A DNA stretch of 5,014 nucleotides. It comes from Rhodospirillaceae bacterium (lineage in GTDB: Bacteria > Pseudomonadota > Alphaproteobacteria > MPNO01 > UBA2964). Of this stretch, positions 1-5,014 are shown piece by piece. The notes beneath the pieces were generated by a model. It was not told the DNA's origin. It did no database searches and saw nothing but the letters and a program-made list of their open reading frames with translations. The stretch lies in the NCBI GenBank assembly GCA_002724505.1, contig PBOV01000069.1, forward strand, positions 1 through 5,014, written 5' to 3'. Every line of letters begins with the position of its first letter. Within the stretch, counting starts at the first letter, position 1. The position numbers and the translations under genes are program-made.

Positions 1-324
1 GCTGGGATCTCCTGGTTCCTTATTCCACGTGCACGCAACGGATTTGCATTTTATGCAATTTTTGCTCTCGTAATCACAGCATCTGTCCAACTAGTTGGGG
101 TCTATGTTGTCTTCGCAAGTCTGGTGTTCCCAGCGCTCGCAGTCAGCCAACTACCAAACCATCAAACCTTAACTGGTCTATTTTGCGGCCTGACTTCAGT
201 CTTTATTGGTTTAATGGGGTCGTTAGCACTCGACTTACCCGCCGGACCAATGTTAGTCGCATCCTATGCCGTCATGAGCATCTTGTTTCGTTTTTTTATA
301 AGTCTAAAGGTCAAGCATAACTGA
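1..324 (+). CDS. Metal (Zn/Mn-type) ABC transporter permease, ABC-3 family, C-terminal part
   Basis: This is the last 107 residues of an integral membrane protein whose start lies before the window. The frame is open from base 1 to a TGA at 322-324. The fragment is strongly hydrophobic, with likely membrane segments at about residues 15-48, 57-76 and 82-101. The stretch VQLVGVYVVFASLVFPALA (residues 29-47), followed later by DLPAGP, is the kind of C-terminal signature seen in ABC-3 permeases such as ZnuB. In that family the protein forms the inner-membrane channel that imports zinc, manganese or iron, working with a periplasmic binding protein and an ATPase that would lie upstream. The fragment ends in a short basic tail (SLKVKHN), and a likely terminator follows 45 bases after the stop. 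The metal cannot be told from this piece. An internal GTG at 124 is not a real start, because the similarity continues upstream of it. Confidence 0.82.
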   Translation, partial: AGISWFLIPRARNGFAFYAIFALVITASVQLVGVYVVFASLVFPALAVSQLPNHQTLTGLFCGLTSVFIGLMGSLALDLPAGPMLVASYAVMSILFRFFISLKVKHN

Positions 325-369
325 TAACCACTATAGGTTGGATCCTCTAAAATCATATAAAACCTGTTG

Positions 370-394
370 AGGGTCACTTTTGAATACCCTTTTT
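370..394 (+). terminator. Likely intrinsic terminator after the permease gene
   Basis: AGGGT (370-374) and ACCCT (386-390) can pair across an 11-base loop, and T390 begins a run of five T's ending at 394. An alternative fold pairs AGGG with CCCT and TCA with TGA, leaving a small bulge. The site lies 45 bases after the permease stop and just before the 3' end of the convergent gene. The T-run suits plus-strand transcripts only. No matching T-tract is seen on the minus-strand side of the hairpin. The stem is short, so strength is uncertain. Confidence 0.5.
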
Positions 395-437
395 AAAAGA
401 GGCCAGAGATTTCAATTCTATACGGGCGTTGAAGACT

Positions 438-1430
438 TTAATGATCCAATGTGTTTCCGGCAAACACCTCATCCAACCCAACCTGTCTTGGCGTCAGCCC
501 TTGCTCGAAGGAGTATAGTGCCGCAGCCTCCAACGTTTCGCGATTGGCTTTTACTCCATGCTGCACCAAGGGTTCGCACAGAGCATTATAGGAATCCTTA
601 GAAATAAGACCAGAAGCTCTGTAATAGTCGATATGTTCTAACCGCTGCGCATCGGCCAGCTCGTTTGCGTGATTAAAAGCTTTAAGAATGTTCAACAATA
701 ACCAGGGATGCTTCTCCGCTAAAGTCCGTCGTATCACAACCGTATGGTTAATCGGATAAATATTGGTCTTACGGTAATACCGAAGGCTCTCCGCTTCTGG
801 GTCCGAGAATAGAGGACCAAAATTTGGATGTTTAGAAAGGTCAGCGAAACTCCGATCAACAAGATTTGGGTTGGAGAGGTATAGCAATGTCCCGTCCAGT
901 TCCTTATCCAACAACATTTGCCCTATATTTTTTTCAATTGGTATTTGGTTCACTGTCACACCCGGCGGAGGCTTAAACCCCGTAGCACCGCCATGGCTTT
1001 TTTCTGGCAAGCGCTCCATGAAAAATTCTATATCGGTTTGGTCTACTCCAAACTCATGTTTCAGGATCCCACGCGACCAGACGGCAGCAGTTTGTTGAAA
1101 TTCCGGAACGCCGATACGCTTACCACGCATATCCTCTGGTTTTTTAATTCCAGAATCCTTCCGAATCAGAATCCAATTCTGAAAGAAATGATGGGTAGTA
1201 AATACCGGTATGCCGACCCAGGTATCGTCTCCTCGAGCAACAGCTTTTATAAGTGAAGAGAATGACATCTCCGAAATATCGAAATCCCCAAATTTAAGCT
1301 GACGCCAGAACATTTCTGAAGGATGTAATGGCGTATGAATTAAACGGACCCCGTCCACTTCTACTGAGCCATCTATGATAGGACGGGTTCTTGGATTTAC
1401 GTCTGTCGCGATACTCAAGTTTAGTTTCAC
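438..1430 (-). CDS. 4,5-dihydroxyphthalate decarboxylase-like protein (NMT1/THI5 fold)
   Basis: This 330-residue protein matches the length and motifs of the 4,5-dihydroxyphthalate decarboxylase family, which converts 4,5-dihydroxyphthalate to protocatechuate in phthalate breakdown. Recognisable landmarks are SEMSFSSL (53-60), GIPVFTTHHFFQN (74-86), KRIGVPEFQQTAAVWSRGIL (104-123), YPINHTVVIRR (226-236) and the C-terminal GLTPRQVGLDEVFA (311-324). The family has the two-lobed fold of periplasmic binding proteins. The N-terminus (MKLNLSIATD) starts straight into the fold with no signal peptide, so the protein is probably cytoplasmic. The start is GTG, chosen because GGAGG sits 5 bases upstream. 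The gene diverges from the Rieske oxygenase operon over about 120 bases and shares its candidate operator, which supports a linked catabolic role. Many proteins of this family are labelled ABC transporter substrate-binding protein, so the exact substrate is unknown. It could act on another ortho-dihydroxy aromatic acid or only bind a ligand. Confidence 0.8.
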   Translation of the reverse strand: MKLNLSIATDVNPRTRPIIDGSVEVDGVRLIHTPLHPSEMFWRQLKFGDFDISEMSFSSLIKAVARGDDTWVGIPVFTTHHFFQNWILIRKDSGIKKPEDMRGKRIGVPEFQQTAAVWSRGILKHEFGVDQTDIEFFMERLPEKSHGGATGFKPPPGVTVNQIPIEKNIGQMLLDKELDGTLLYLSNPNLVDRSFADLSKHPNFGPLFSDPEAESLRYYRKTNIYPINHTVVIRRTLAEKHPWLLLNILKAFNHANELADAQRLEHIDYYRASGLISKDSYNALCEPLVQHGVKANRETLEAAALYSFEQGLTPRQVGLDEVFAGNTLDH

Positions 1431-1435
1431 AGAGG

Positions 1436-1440
1436 CCTCC
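1436..1440 (-). promoter_or_regulatory. Ribosome binding site fixing the GTG start at 1430
   Basis: Read on the minus strand, GGAGG is followed by the five-base spacer CCTCT and then GTG AAA CTA. This near-perfect Shine-Dalgarno at good spacing supports GTG as the true start. The closest upstream ATG on this strand (1443-1441) is out of frame. Confidence 0.8.
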
Positions 1441-1449
1441 CATTCATAG

Positions 1450-1482
1450 ATATTTGGTAGTACACTTAGGGGTACCGAATAT
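1450..1482. promoter_or_regulatory. Inverted repeat, candidate operator in the divergent control region
   Basis: ATATTTGGTA (1450-1459) and TACCGAATAT (1473-1482) form a dyad with 9 of 10 positions matching across a 13-base spacer, so arm centres are 23 bases apart, about two helical turns. It sits between the two divergent starts (GTG 1430 minus, ATG 1551 plus), the usual place for a site bound by a dimeric regulator controlling both sides. A weak plus-strand promoter can be drawn with TTGGTA (1454-1459) and GAATAT (1477-1482), 17 bases apart. A similar weak one fits the minus strand. Both would overlap the dyad, which would suit repression. These promoter calls are guesses. No regulator gene is in the window, so the protein family that binds here is unknown. 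Confidence 0.55.
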
Positions 1483-1534
1483 TAAATCTGAGTTCAACAC
1501 TGCTCAGAAAACCATTCAACCGCTCAAGAGGTGT

Positions 1535-1540
1535 GAAGGA
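1535..1540 (+). promoter_or_regulatory. Ribosome binding site favouring the ATG start at 1551
   Basis: GAAGGA ends 10 bases before ATG 1551. The in-frame GTG at 1533 overlaps this site's left edge, and its own purine-rich AAGAGG is only two bases away, too close for normal initiation. The Rieske protein is therefore taken to begin MAPLYFKP, six codons shorter than the longest open frame. Confidence 0.6.
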
Positions 1541-1550
1541 CCCAATCATT

Positions 1551-2777
1551 ATGGCTCCTCTATATTTTAAGCCAAACGATTTTAGTGAAATTCCTTACGC
1601 TGTTTATTCCGATGAGGAAATATACCAGCACGAACAAAAATATCTTTTTCAAGGGAAAGCATGGCATTTCTTAGGGCTAGATATTGAGTTGCCTAATCAC
1701 GGCGATTACAAAACGATGCCGGTAGGTGACACCTCGGTGATTGTTGTCCGAAATAAAAATGGCGAACTCAACGCGATGGTTAATCGATGCGCCCATCGCG
1801 GGAACCTTGTTTGCGTTGAAGATCATGGAAATCTCGACTGCCTAACCTGTGTTTACCATAACTGGACTTATGACCTTGAGGGCAAACTCGCGACCATCGC
1901 ATTTGAGAAAGGTATTCAGGGACAGGGCGGAATGGCGGAGGATTTTGACAAATCTTGCCACGCCCTTCAGCGCTTGAAAGTTGAGGTATATTGTGGTCTC
2001 GTTTTTGGAAGTTTTTCGGAAGAAATTCCATCCCTACCCGAATATTTTGGGCCGGAAATGTGCAAAAATATCCAGAGAGTTCTAGGACGAGATATGGAAA
2101 TTCTCGGCCGATTTCAGCATGGTTTGGACGGAAATTGGAAACTATATATGGAAAATGTGCGTGATACCTATCACGCAACTCTCCTCCATTCATTTATGAC
2201 GACATTTCGCCTAAATAGGCTTTCCATGAAGGGTGCTGTTGAGGTTAGCGAAGGCGGACTTCATCACCTTACGTACTCGATCAGGAGCCAGGACAATGAC
2301 CAAGGGCAGTATAATGCCAAAGAAATTCGGGCCCAAAATGATGAAATTTTTTTAAAGGCCCCCGAACTTTTGGAAAGTTGGCAGGAATTTGATTGTGGAA
2401 CGACCTTAGCAATCCAAAGTCTGTTTCCTAATTTTTCAATTCAGCAACTTTCTAATGTCATTACTCTGCGGCTAATTGTACCCAAAGGACCACTTAAGAG
2501 TGAATTGACTTGGTGGGTTCTCGGGGCTGTCGAAGACACTTCGGAACAACGAGCAATGCGGATCCGTCAATCCAATCTCGTTGGACCAGGGGGCTATATC
2601 GCTATGGAAGATGGCGCCGTGGTTGGTTGGGTTAGGCGTGGCGTCGCCGGCGCAGAGGGAAAGAAATCGGTTCTTGCGATGGGAGGCCGTGATATCGAAA
2701 GAATATCCGAGAGCCGATGTAACGAACTGGCAGTGCGCGGTTTTTGGAAGGGCTGGCACGGATTGATGGAAAACTAA
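1551..2777 (+). CDS. Rieske non-heme iron oxygenase, large (alpha) subunit
   Basis: This 408-residue protein is the catalytic subunit of an aromatic-ring hydroxylating oxygenase, which uses O2 and electrons from a ferredoxin/reductase to hydroxylate its substrate. The N-terminal Rieske domain carries the [2Fe-2S] ligands C80-A-H82 and C100-V-Y-H103. The catalytic domain has the mononuclear iron motif NWKLYMENVRDTYHATLLH (195-213), giving D205, H208 and H213. D353 in NLVGPGGYIAMEDG is the likely third iron ligand. The bridging aspartate is present, so the enzyme looks intact. The overall pattern is closest, from memory, to salicylate 5-hydroxylase (NagG) and anthranilate dioxygenase (AntA) large subunits, which are about 420 residues and act on aromatic acids. 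The actual substrate is not shown by the sequence. The small subunit follows after 4 bases. No ferredoxin or reductase gene is visible. The upstream in-frame GTG at 1533 is an alternative start. Confidence 0.93.
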   Translation: MAPLYFKPNDFSEIPYAVYSDEEIYQHEQKYLFQGKAWHFLGLDIELPNHGDYKTMPVGDTSVIVVRNKNGELNAMVNRCAHRGNLVCVEDHGNLDCLTCVYHNWTYDLEGKLATIAFEKGIQGQGGMAEDFDKSCHALQRLKVEVYCGLVFGSFSEEIPSLPEYFGPEMCKNIQRVLGRDMEILGRFQHGLDGNWKLYMENVRDTYHATLLHSFMTTFRLNRLSMKGAVEVSEGGLHHLTYSIRSQDNDQGQYNAKEIRAQNDEIFLKAPELLESWQEFDCGTTLAIQSLFPNFSIQQLSNVITLRLIVPKGPLKSELTWWVLGAVEDTSEQRAMRIRQSNLVGPGGYIAMEDGAVVGWVRRGVAGAEGKKSVLAMGGRDIERISESRCNELAVRGFWKGWHGLMEN

Positions 2778-2781
2778 GCTA

Positions 2782-3282
2782 ATGGAAAATAATAGCACCG
2801 CCTCCATCGATACAGACGCTAACCTGCTACAAAAAATCGATACGTTGAACCGACATTATGGAAATACTATCGACGAAGACCAGCTAGAGGAATGGCCCAC
2901 CTTCTTTACCGATGATGGCCGCTACATGGTCACCACCCGACAAAACCATGAGGCGGGTATGCCAGTCGGACTTATTCTCTGCGAAAACCGAGCAATGATG
3001 GAGGACCGAATATCCGCTCTTAGGATCGCCAATTTATTTGAACCACACACTTACCGGCATTTAATTGACGCGCCTGTCATCAAGGAAAAAAGCGGAAACG
3101 AATACTCTCTTCAAACTAGTCTCGTATGCTTCCGTACCGTACAAGCATCTGGGCCAGAGATATTTTGCACAGGAAAGTATTTGGACAGGATCATTGACGA
3201 CGGCGGTATTCTGCGGTTCAAGGAGCGTATCGTAGTGTGTGATTCAGAGCGGATTGATACATTAATCGTGATACCAATCTAA
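2782..3282 (+). CDS. Aromatic-ring hydroxylating oxygenase, small (beta) subunit
   Basis: At 166 residues this matches the usual length of Rieske oxygenase beta subunits, which adopt an NTF2-like cone fold and give the alpha-beta hexamer its structure. Typical family features are the early LNRHYGNTIDEDQLEEWPTF region (22-41), FFTDDGRYMVTTRQN (41-55), and the long MMEDRISALRIANLFEPHTYRHL segment (72-94), which corresponds to the conserved DR..alR....p.rirH block. The C-terminal part (KYLDRII, LRFKERIVVCDSERIDTL) is also standard. It starts 4 bases after the alpha-subunit stop, implying translational coupling. A purine stretch, GGAAA, lies about 8 bases before the ATG. The resemblance is to NagH/AntB-type small subunits, consistent with the partner. 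It has no catalytic metal site of its own and no unusual feature. Confidence 0.9.
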   Translation: MENNSTASIDTDANLLQKIDTLNRHYGNTIDEDQLEEWPTFFTDDGRYMVTTRQNHEAGMPVGLILCENRAMMEDRISALRIANLFEPHTYRHLIDAPVIKEKSGNEYSLQTSLVCFRTVQASGPEIFCTGKYLDRIIDDGGILRFKERIVVCDSERIDTLIVIPI

Positions 3283-3292
3283 AGGGAACTTA

Positions 3293-4207
3293 ATGGCACC
3301 ATTTACTATTCAACCTCATGGTAGGCTCAATGACTGGGTAGCCGATGAAAAGGGCTATTTTTCAGATGAAGGGCTAGATTACTTCCTCAATATCAACGCA
3401 AGCTATAAAACCGTCGATATTTTGCCAGAAGCCGCTTCTGATGAGCCGGTTAAAGACAATTTACATGGCGCCTTTGAACGTTACGCCGACGGAGGCGGCC
3501 GAAAAGGAATAGCAGAAAATGCCGGTGACGTTAGCTGTGCTTGTCACTGGACGGTAAACCAATCCGCCAAACTTAATACCGGAGTAATGTACGGCAAGGC
3601 CTATAGTATTTGTGATGCAGCGATCGTCGTTCCGGAAGAATCTGAAATTTTCTTACCGAACGACCTAGCAAACGTCGATGTTGCTGTAGGTTATCATTCC
3701 GGCAGTCATTATTCCGCCCAACAGGCTTTGGAGCCTTTTCTAAATTCAGAGGAAATTTGTCTTAAATTTGTTGGGACTAGTTGGTCACGTGTAGATGCCG
3801 CGATAGCTCGTAAAATTCCTGCGGTGAATGTCTGGGGACCACAACTTTATCTCATGGAACAAAAGGGATTTCGTCGTATCCTCTCCACTACATTCATGAT
3901 GGCATTCATGTTCGCTGATGACGCAGATCCCGAAAACGTCGAGAAGTACATGCGAGGGCTCATCCGTGCACAAACTGATATTGATTCTGAACCTGAAAAA
4001 TATAAAAAATATTTTTTGACAGAAATACCAGACCGCTACGGAAAGGAAGTGGACGTTCGCCGGTTTGGTAATGGCGAACGTGTCGTCCCTCAGCCTTACA
4101 CCCAAGAAATGTTCGAGCGCACTCAAAGTTGGATGCATGAGCGCAACCTTTTTGATAATGTAAAGCTGGAAGACGGTCTGGCATACGCAGAGGCCGTTCA
4201 CAGTTAA
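3293..4207 (+). CDS. NMT1/THI5-like substrate-binding-fold protein, no signal peptide
   Basis: This 304-residue protein starts at ATG with AAAGGGA (3281-3287) five bases upstream, overlapping the previous stop codon. The opening PHGRLNDWVADEKGYFSDEGLDY (8-30) is the characteristic start of NMT1/SsuA-type binding proteins, where a ligand-binding lobe follows the GYF.DEGLD element. VPEESEIFLPNDLANVDVAVGYHSGSHYSA (113-142) is the usual lobe-two phosphate-loop-like region. There is no signal peptide or lipobox, and no permease or ATPase nearby, so an ABC uptake role is doubtful despite the usual database label. Two features could bind metal: C82-A-C84-H85 and H135-SGS-H139. THI5-type HMP-P synthases use a Cys-rich motif for iron, but the CCCFC sequence itself is not present here. 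The operon position between a Rieske oxygenase and a TPP decarboxylase suggests a cytoplasmic catabolic enzyme or ligand sensor. Function is not established. Confidence 0.75.
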   Translation: MAPFTIQPHGRLNDWVADEKGYFSDEGLDYFLNINASYKTVDILPEAASDEPVKDNLHGAFERYADGGGRKGIAENAGDVSCACHWTVNQSAKLNTGVMYGKAYSICDAAIVVPEESEIFLPNDLANVDVAVGYHSGSHYSAQQALEPFLNSEEICLKFVGTSWSRVDAAIARKIPAVNVWGPQLYLMEQKGFRRILSTTFMMAFMFADDADPENVEKYMRGLIRAQTDIDSEPEKYKKYFLTEIPDRYGKEVDVRRFGNGERVVPQPYTQEMFERTQSWMHERNLFDNVKLEDGLAYAEAVHS

Positions 4208-4273
4208 TCTCTAACAAAAAATAGAAACCCCGAACGAATTTCGGACCACAACATGCAAGTGAAGTAGAAGTTT
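4208..4273 (+). other. Intergenic gap within the operon
   Basis: This is the only sizeable break in the plus-strand operon. It holds a weak hairpin, CCGAA (4230-4234) with TTCGG (4240-4244) around a five-base loop. There is no T-run after it, so it is not a convincing terminator; it could be an RNA processing or stability element. A four-codon frame, ATG CAA GTG AAG TAG (4253-4267), precedes the next gene in the same frame. The candidate ribosome site for ATG 4274 is weak (GTGAAG at 4259-4264, nine bases away). Confidence 0.35.
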
Positions 4274-4795
4274 ATGCAAGCTCCCGACAGGAAGGTCTGG
4301 TCAAAGTTAGTTTTTGACAAATTGTTAGACGCCGGCGTTACCTTGTACAGCTATGTTCCTGATTTCGGTAATACCGAAATCATAAAAATGGCTGATGAAC
4401 ATAATGAAACTCAGACAGTCTTGCTAACGAGCGAAGAAGAGGGCATAGCCATTTGTGCTGGCACTGACCTTGTTGGACAACGAGGCGTTGTTTGTATGCA
4501 GTCCTCCGGCGTGGGTAACTGCCCCAATTACCTTAGTCTGGTTAAAGGTGGTAGATTTCCAATGCTAATGATCATCACAATGCGTGGCGATTACGGCGAG
4601 GAGAACCACTGGCAGTATCCCATGGGTCAGGCCGTCACACCAATTCTCGAGGCGATGGGTGTCCTTGTTATTAAGGTGGACCGTCAGGACGAACTCGAAC
4701 ACGCCACAGAGGCCGCAATTTCAGCCGCCTTTACCGGGGGACAGGGTGTCGCACTGGTCCTGTCACAGAAATTTCTTGGCGCCAAGGCTTTTTGA
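4274..4795 (+). CDS. TPP-dependent 2-oxo acid decarboxylase, alpha subunit (sulfopyruvate/phosphonopyruvate decarboxylase-like)
   Basis: This 173-residue protein is the pyrimidine-binding half of a split thiamine diphosphate decarboxylase, like the ComD subunit of sulfopyruvate decarboxylase or the N-terminal half of phosphonopyruvate decarboxylase. Landmarks are YSYVPDFGNTEI (25-36), LLTSEEEGIAICAG (50-63), where a glutamate of the EEE run would activate the cofactor, MQSSGVGNCPNYLSLV (75-90), and MRGDYGEENHWQYPMG (103-118). The length matches stand-alone alpha subunits of about 170 residues. It would remove CO2 from a 2-oxo acid together with the beta subunit, whose ATG begins one base after this TGA. 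The substrate is uncertain: many homologues beside catabolic genes are not true sulfopyruvate enzymes. No coenzyme M, sulfonate or phosphonate gene is visible. The ATG at 4274 fits the family's start and the in-frame TAG at 4265 blocks a longer protein. Confidence 0.85.
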   Translation: MQAPDRKVWSKLVFDKLLDAGVTLYSYVPDFGNTEIIKMADEHNETQTVLLTSEEEGIAICAGTDLVGQRGVVCMQSSGVGNCPNYLSLVKGGRFPMLMIITMRGDYGEENHWQYPMGQAVTPILEAMGVLVIKVDRQDELEHATEAAISAAFTGGQGVALVLSQKFLGAKAF

Positions 4796-4796
4796 A

Positions 4797-5014
4797 ATGA
4801 GTACAATAAACCGAAAAGATCTACTCCCAAATATAATACCCGAACCCAGTGATTTTTTAATCGTTTCTGGTCTGGCCGGCGCTTCAAAAGACACCGCAGG
4901 TTTGACAGATGACGGTGCAAATCTTTTCACAATGGCCGGAGCAATGGGATCGACAGTTGCTATGGGGCTTGGTGTTGCGCTAGCCGCTCCAAAGGAGTCG
5001 ATTTTGGCCGTCGC
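4797..5014 (+). CDS. TPP-dependent 2-oxo acid decarboxylase, beta subunit, N-terminal part
   Basis: The first 72 codons of the partner subunit are present and the frame runs off the window end. The piece begins MSTINRKDLL, then has FLIVSGLAGASKDTAGL (20-36), and then LFTMAGAMGSTVAMGLGVALA (43-63). That last stretch corresponds to the segment just before the GDG diphosphate/Mg-binding motif of TPP enzymes, as in ComE and phosphonopyruvate decarboxylase C-terminal halves. The sequence breaks off in SILAV, one or two residues before where GDG should appear, so cofactor binding cannot be confirmed. Its ATG lies one base after the alpha subunit's TGA, which points to coupled translation and equal output of the two subunits. 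No strong ribosome site of its own is seen. Confidence 0.85.
   Translation, partial: MSTINRKDLLPNIIPEPSDFLIVSGLAGASKDTAGLTDDGANLFTMAGAMGSTVAMGLGVALAAPKESILAV

Noticed and set aside
380..601. Plus-strand open frame of 73 codons
   Set aside because: It starts at a TTG inside the likely terminator and mostly runs antisense to the 3' end of the well-supported minus-strand gene; its product has no recognisable features.
871..1256. Two plus-strand open frames (871-1098 and 918-1256)
   Set aside because: Both lie wholly antisense to conserved parts of the decarboxylase-like gene and give low-complexity, unfamiliar proteins.
1780..2193. Minus-strand open frame of 137 codons
   Set aside because: It is a shadow of the Rieske domain and iron-site coding region, whose plus-strand motifs are unmistakable.
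2472..2807. Minus-strand frame (2472-2807) and plus-strand frame (2581-2766)
   Set aside because: Both overlap the conserved C-terminal end of the Rieske large subunit in other frames and have no family resemblance.
3785..4217. Minus-strand frames at 3785-4201 and 3960-4217
   Set aside because: They are antisense to the NMT1-like gene, overlap each other, and encode nothing recognisable.
4230..4244. Hairpin CCGAA/TTCGG as an operon terminator
   Set aside because: The stem is only five base pairs and no T-run follows it, so termination is unlikely; it is noted only as a possible minor RNA structure.
4684..4920. Minus-strand frame of 78 codons across the TPP alpha/beta junction
   Set aside because: It is antisense to two coupled genes of a well-known enzyme and has no support of its own.
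1..5014. CRISPR arrays, tRNA or rRNA genes, insertion sequences, attachment sites
   Set aside because: I saw no regularly spaced repeats, cloverleaf-like or rRNA sequence, transposase motifs or terminal inverted repeats in either strand.

Overview
The window looks like bacterial chromosome with moderate base composition (by eye a little under half GC), densely packed genes, Shine-Dalgarno sites and no introns. The gene set (a metal ABC permease, a two-subunit Rieske oxygenase, NMT1/THI5-fold proteins and a split TPP decarboxylase) suggests a proteobacterium, perhaps a marine or soil alphaproteobacterium. That taxonomic guess rests on gene content only and is weak.

Layout. Positions 1-324 hold the 3' end of a plus-strand zinc/manganese-type ABC transporter permease, which looks unrelated to what follows. 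A short convergent gap (325-437) carries a likely terminator. A minus-strand gene (438-1430) encodes a 4,5-dihydroxyphthalate decarboxylase-like protein. It diverges, across a 120-base control region with a clear 10-bp inverted repeat, from a plus-strand operon. That operon runs: Rieske oxygenase large subunit (1551-2777), its small subunit (2782-3282), a second NMT1/THI5-fold protein without a signal peptide (3293-4207), and the alpha (4274-4795) and beta (4797 to the window end, truncated) halves of a sulfopyruvate/phosphonopyruvate-decarboxylase-like TPP enzyme.

How the genes may work together. The divergent arrangement around one palindrome suggests one regulator controls the whole set. 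The Rieske pair most resembles salicylate 5-hydroxylase/anthranilate dioxygenase-type enzymes acting on aromatic acids. The minus-strand protein resembles the decarboxylase of phthalate breakdown. The TPP pair would remove CO2 from a 2-oxo acid. Together they look like a catabolic cluster for an aromatic or otherwise carboxylated compound that I cannot name. No ferredoxin, reductase, ring-cleavage enzyme, regulator or uptake permease for the pathway lies in the window. The most unusual element is the 3293-4207 protein. It has a substrate-binding-protein fold signature but no export signal, and a Cys-x-Cys-His plus His-x3-His set that could bind a metal, so it may be an enzyme rather than a transporter component.
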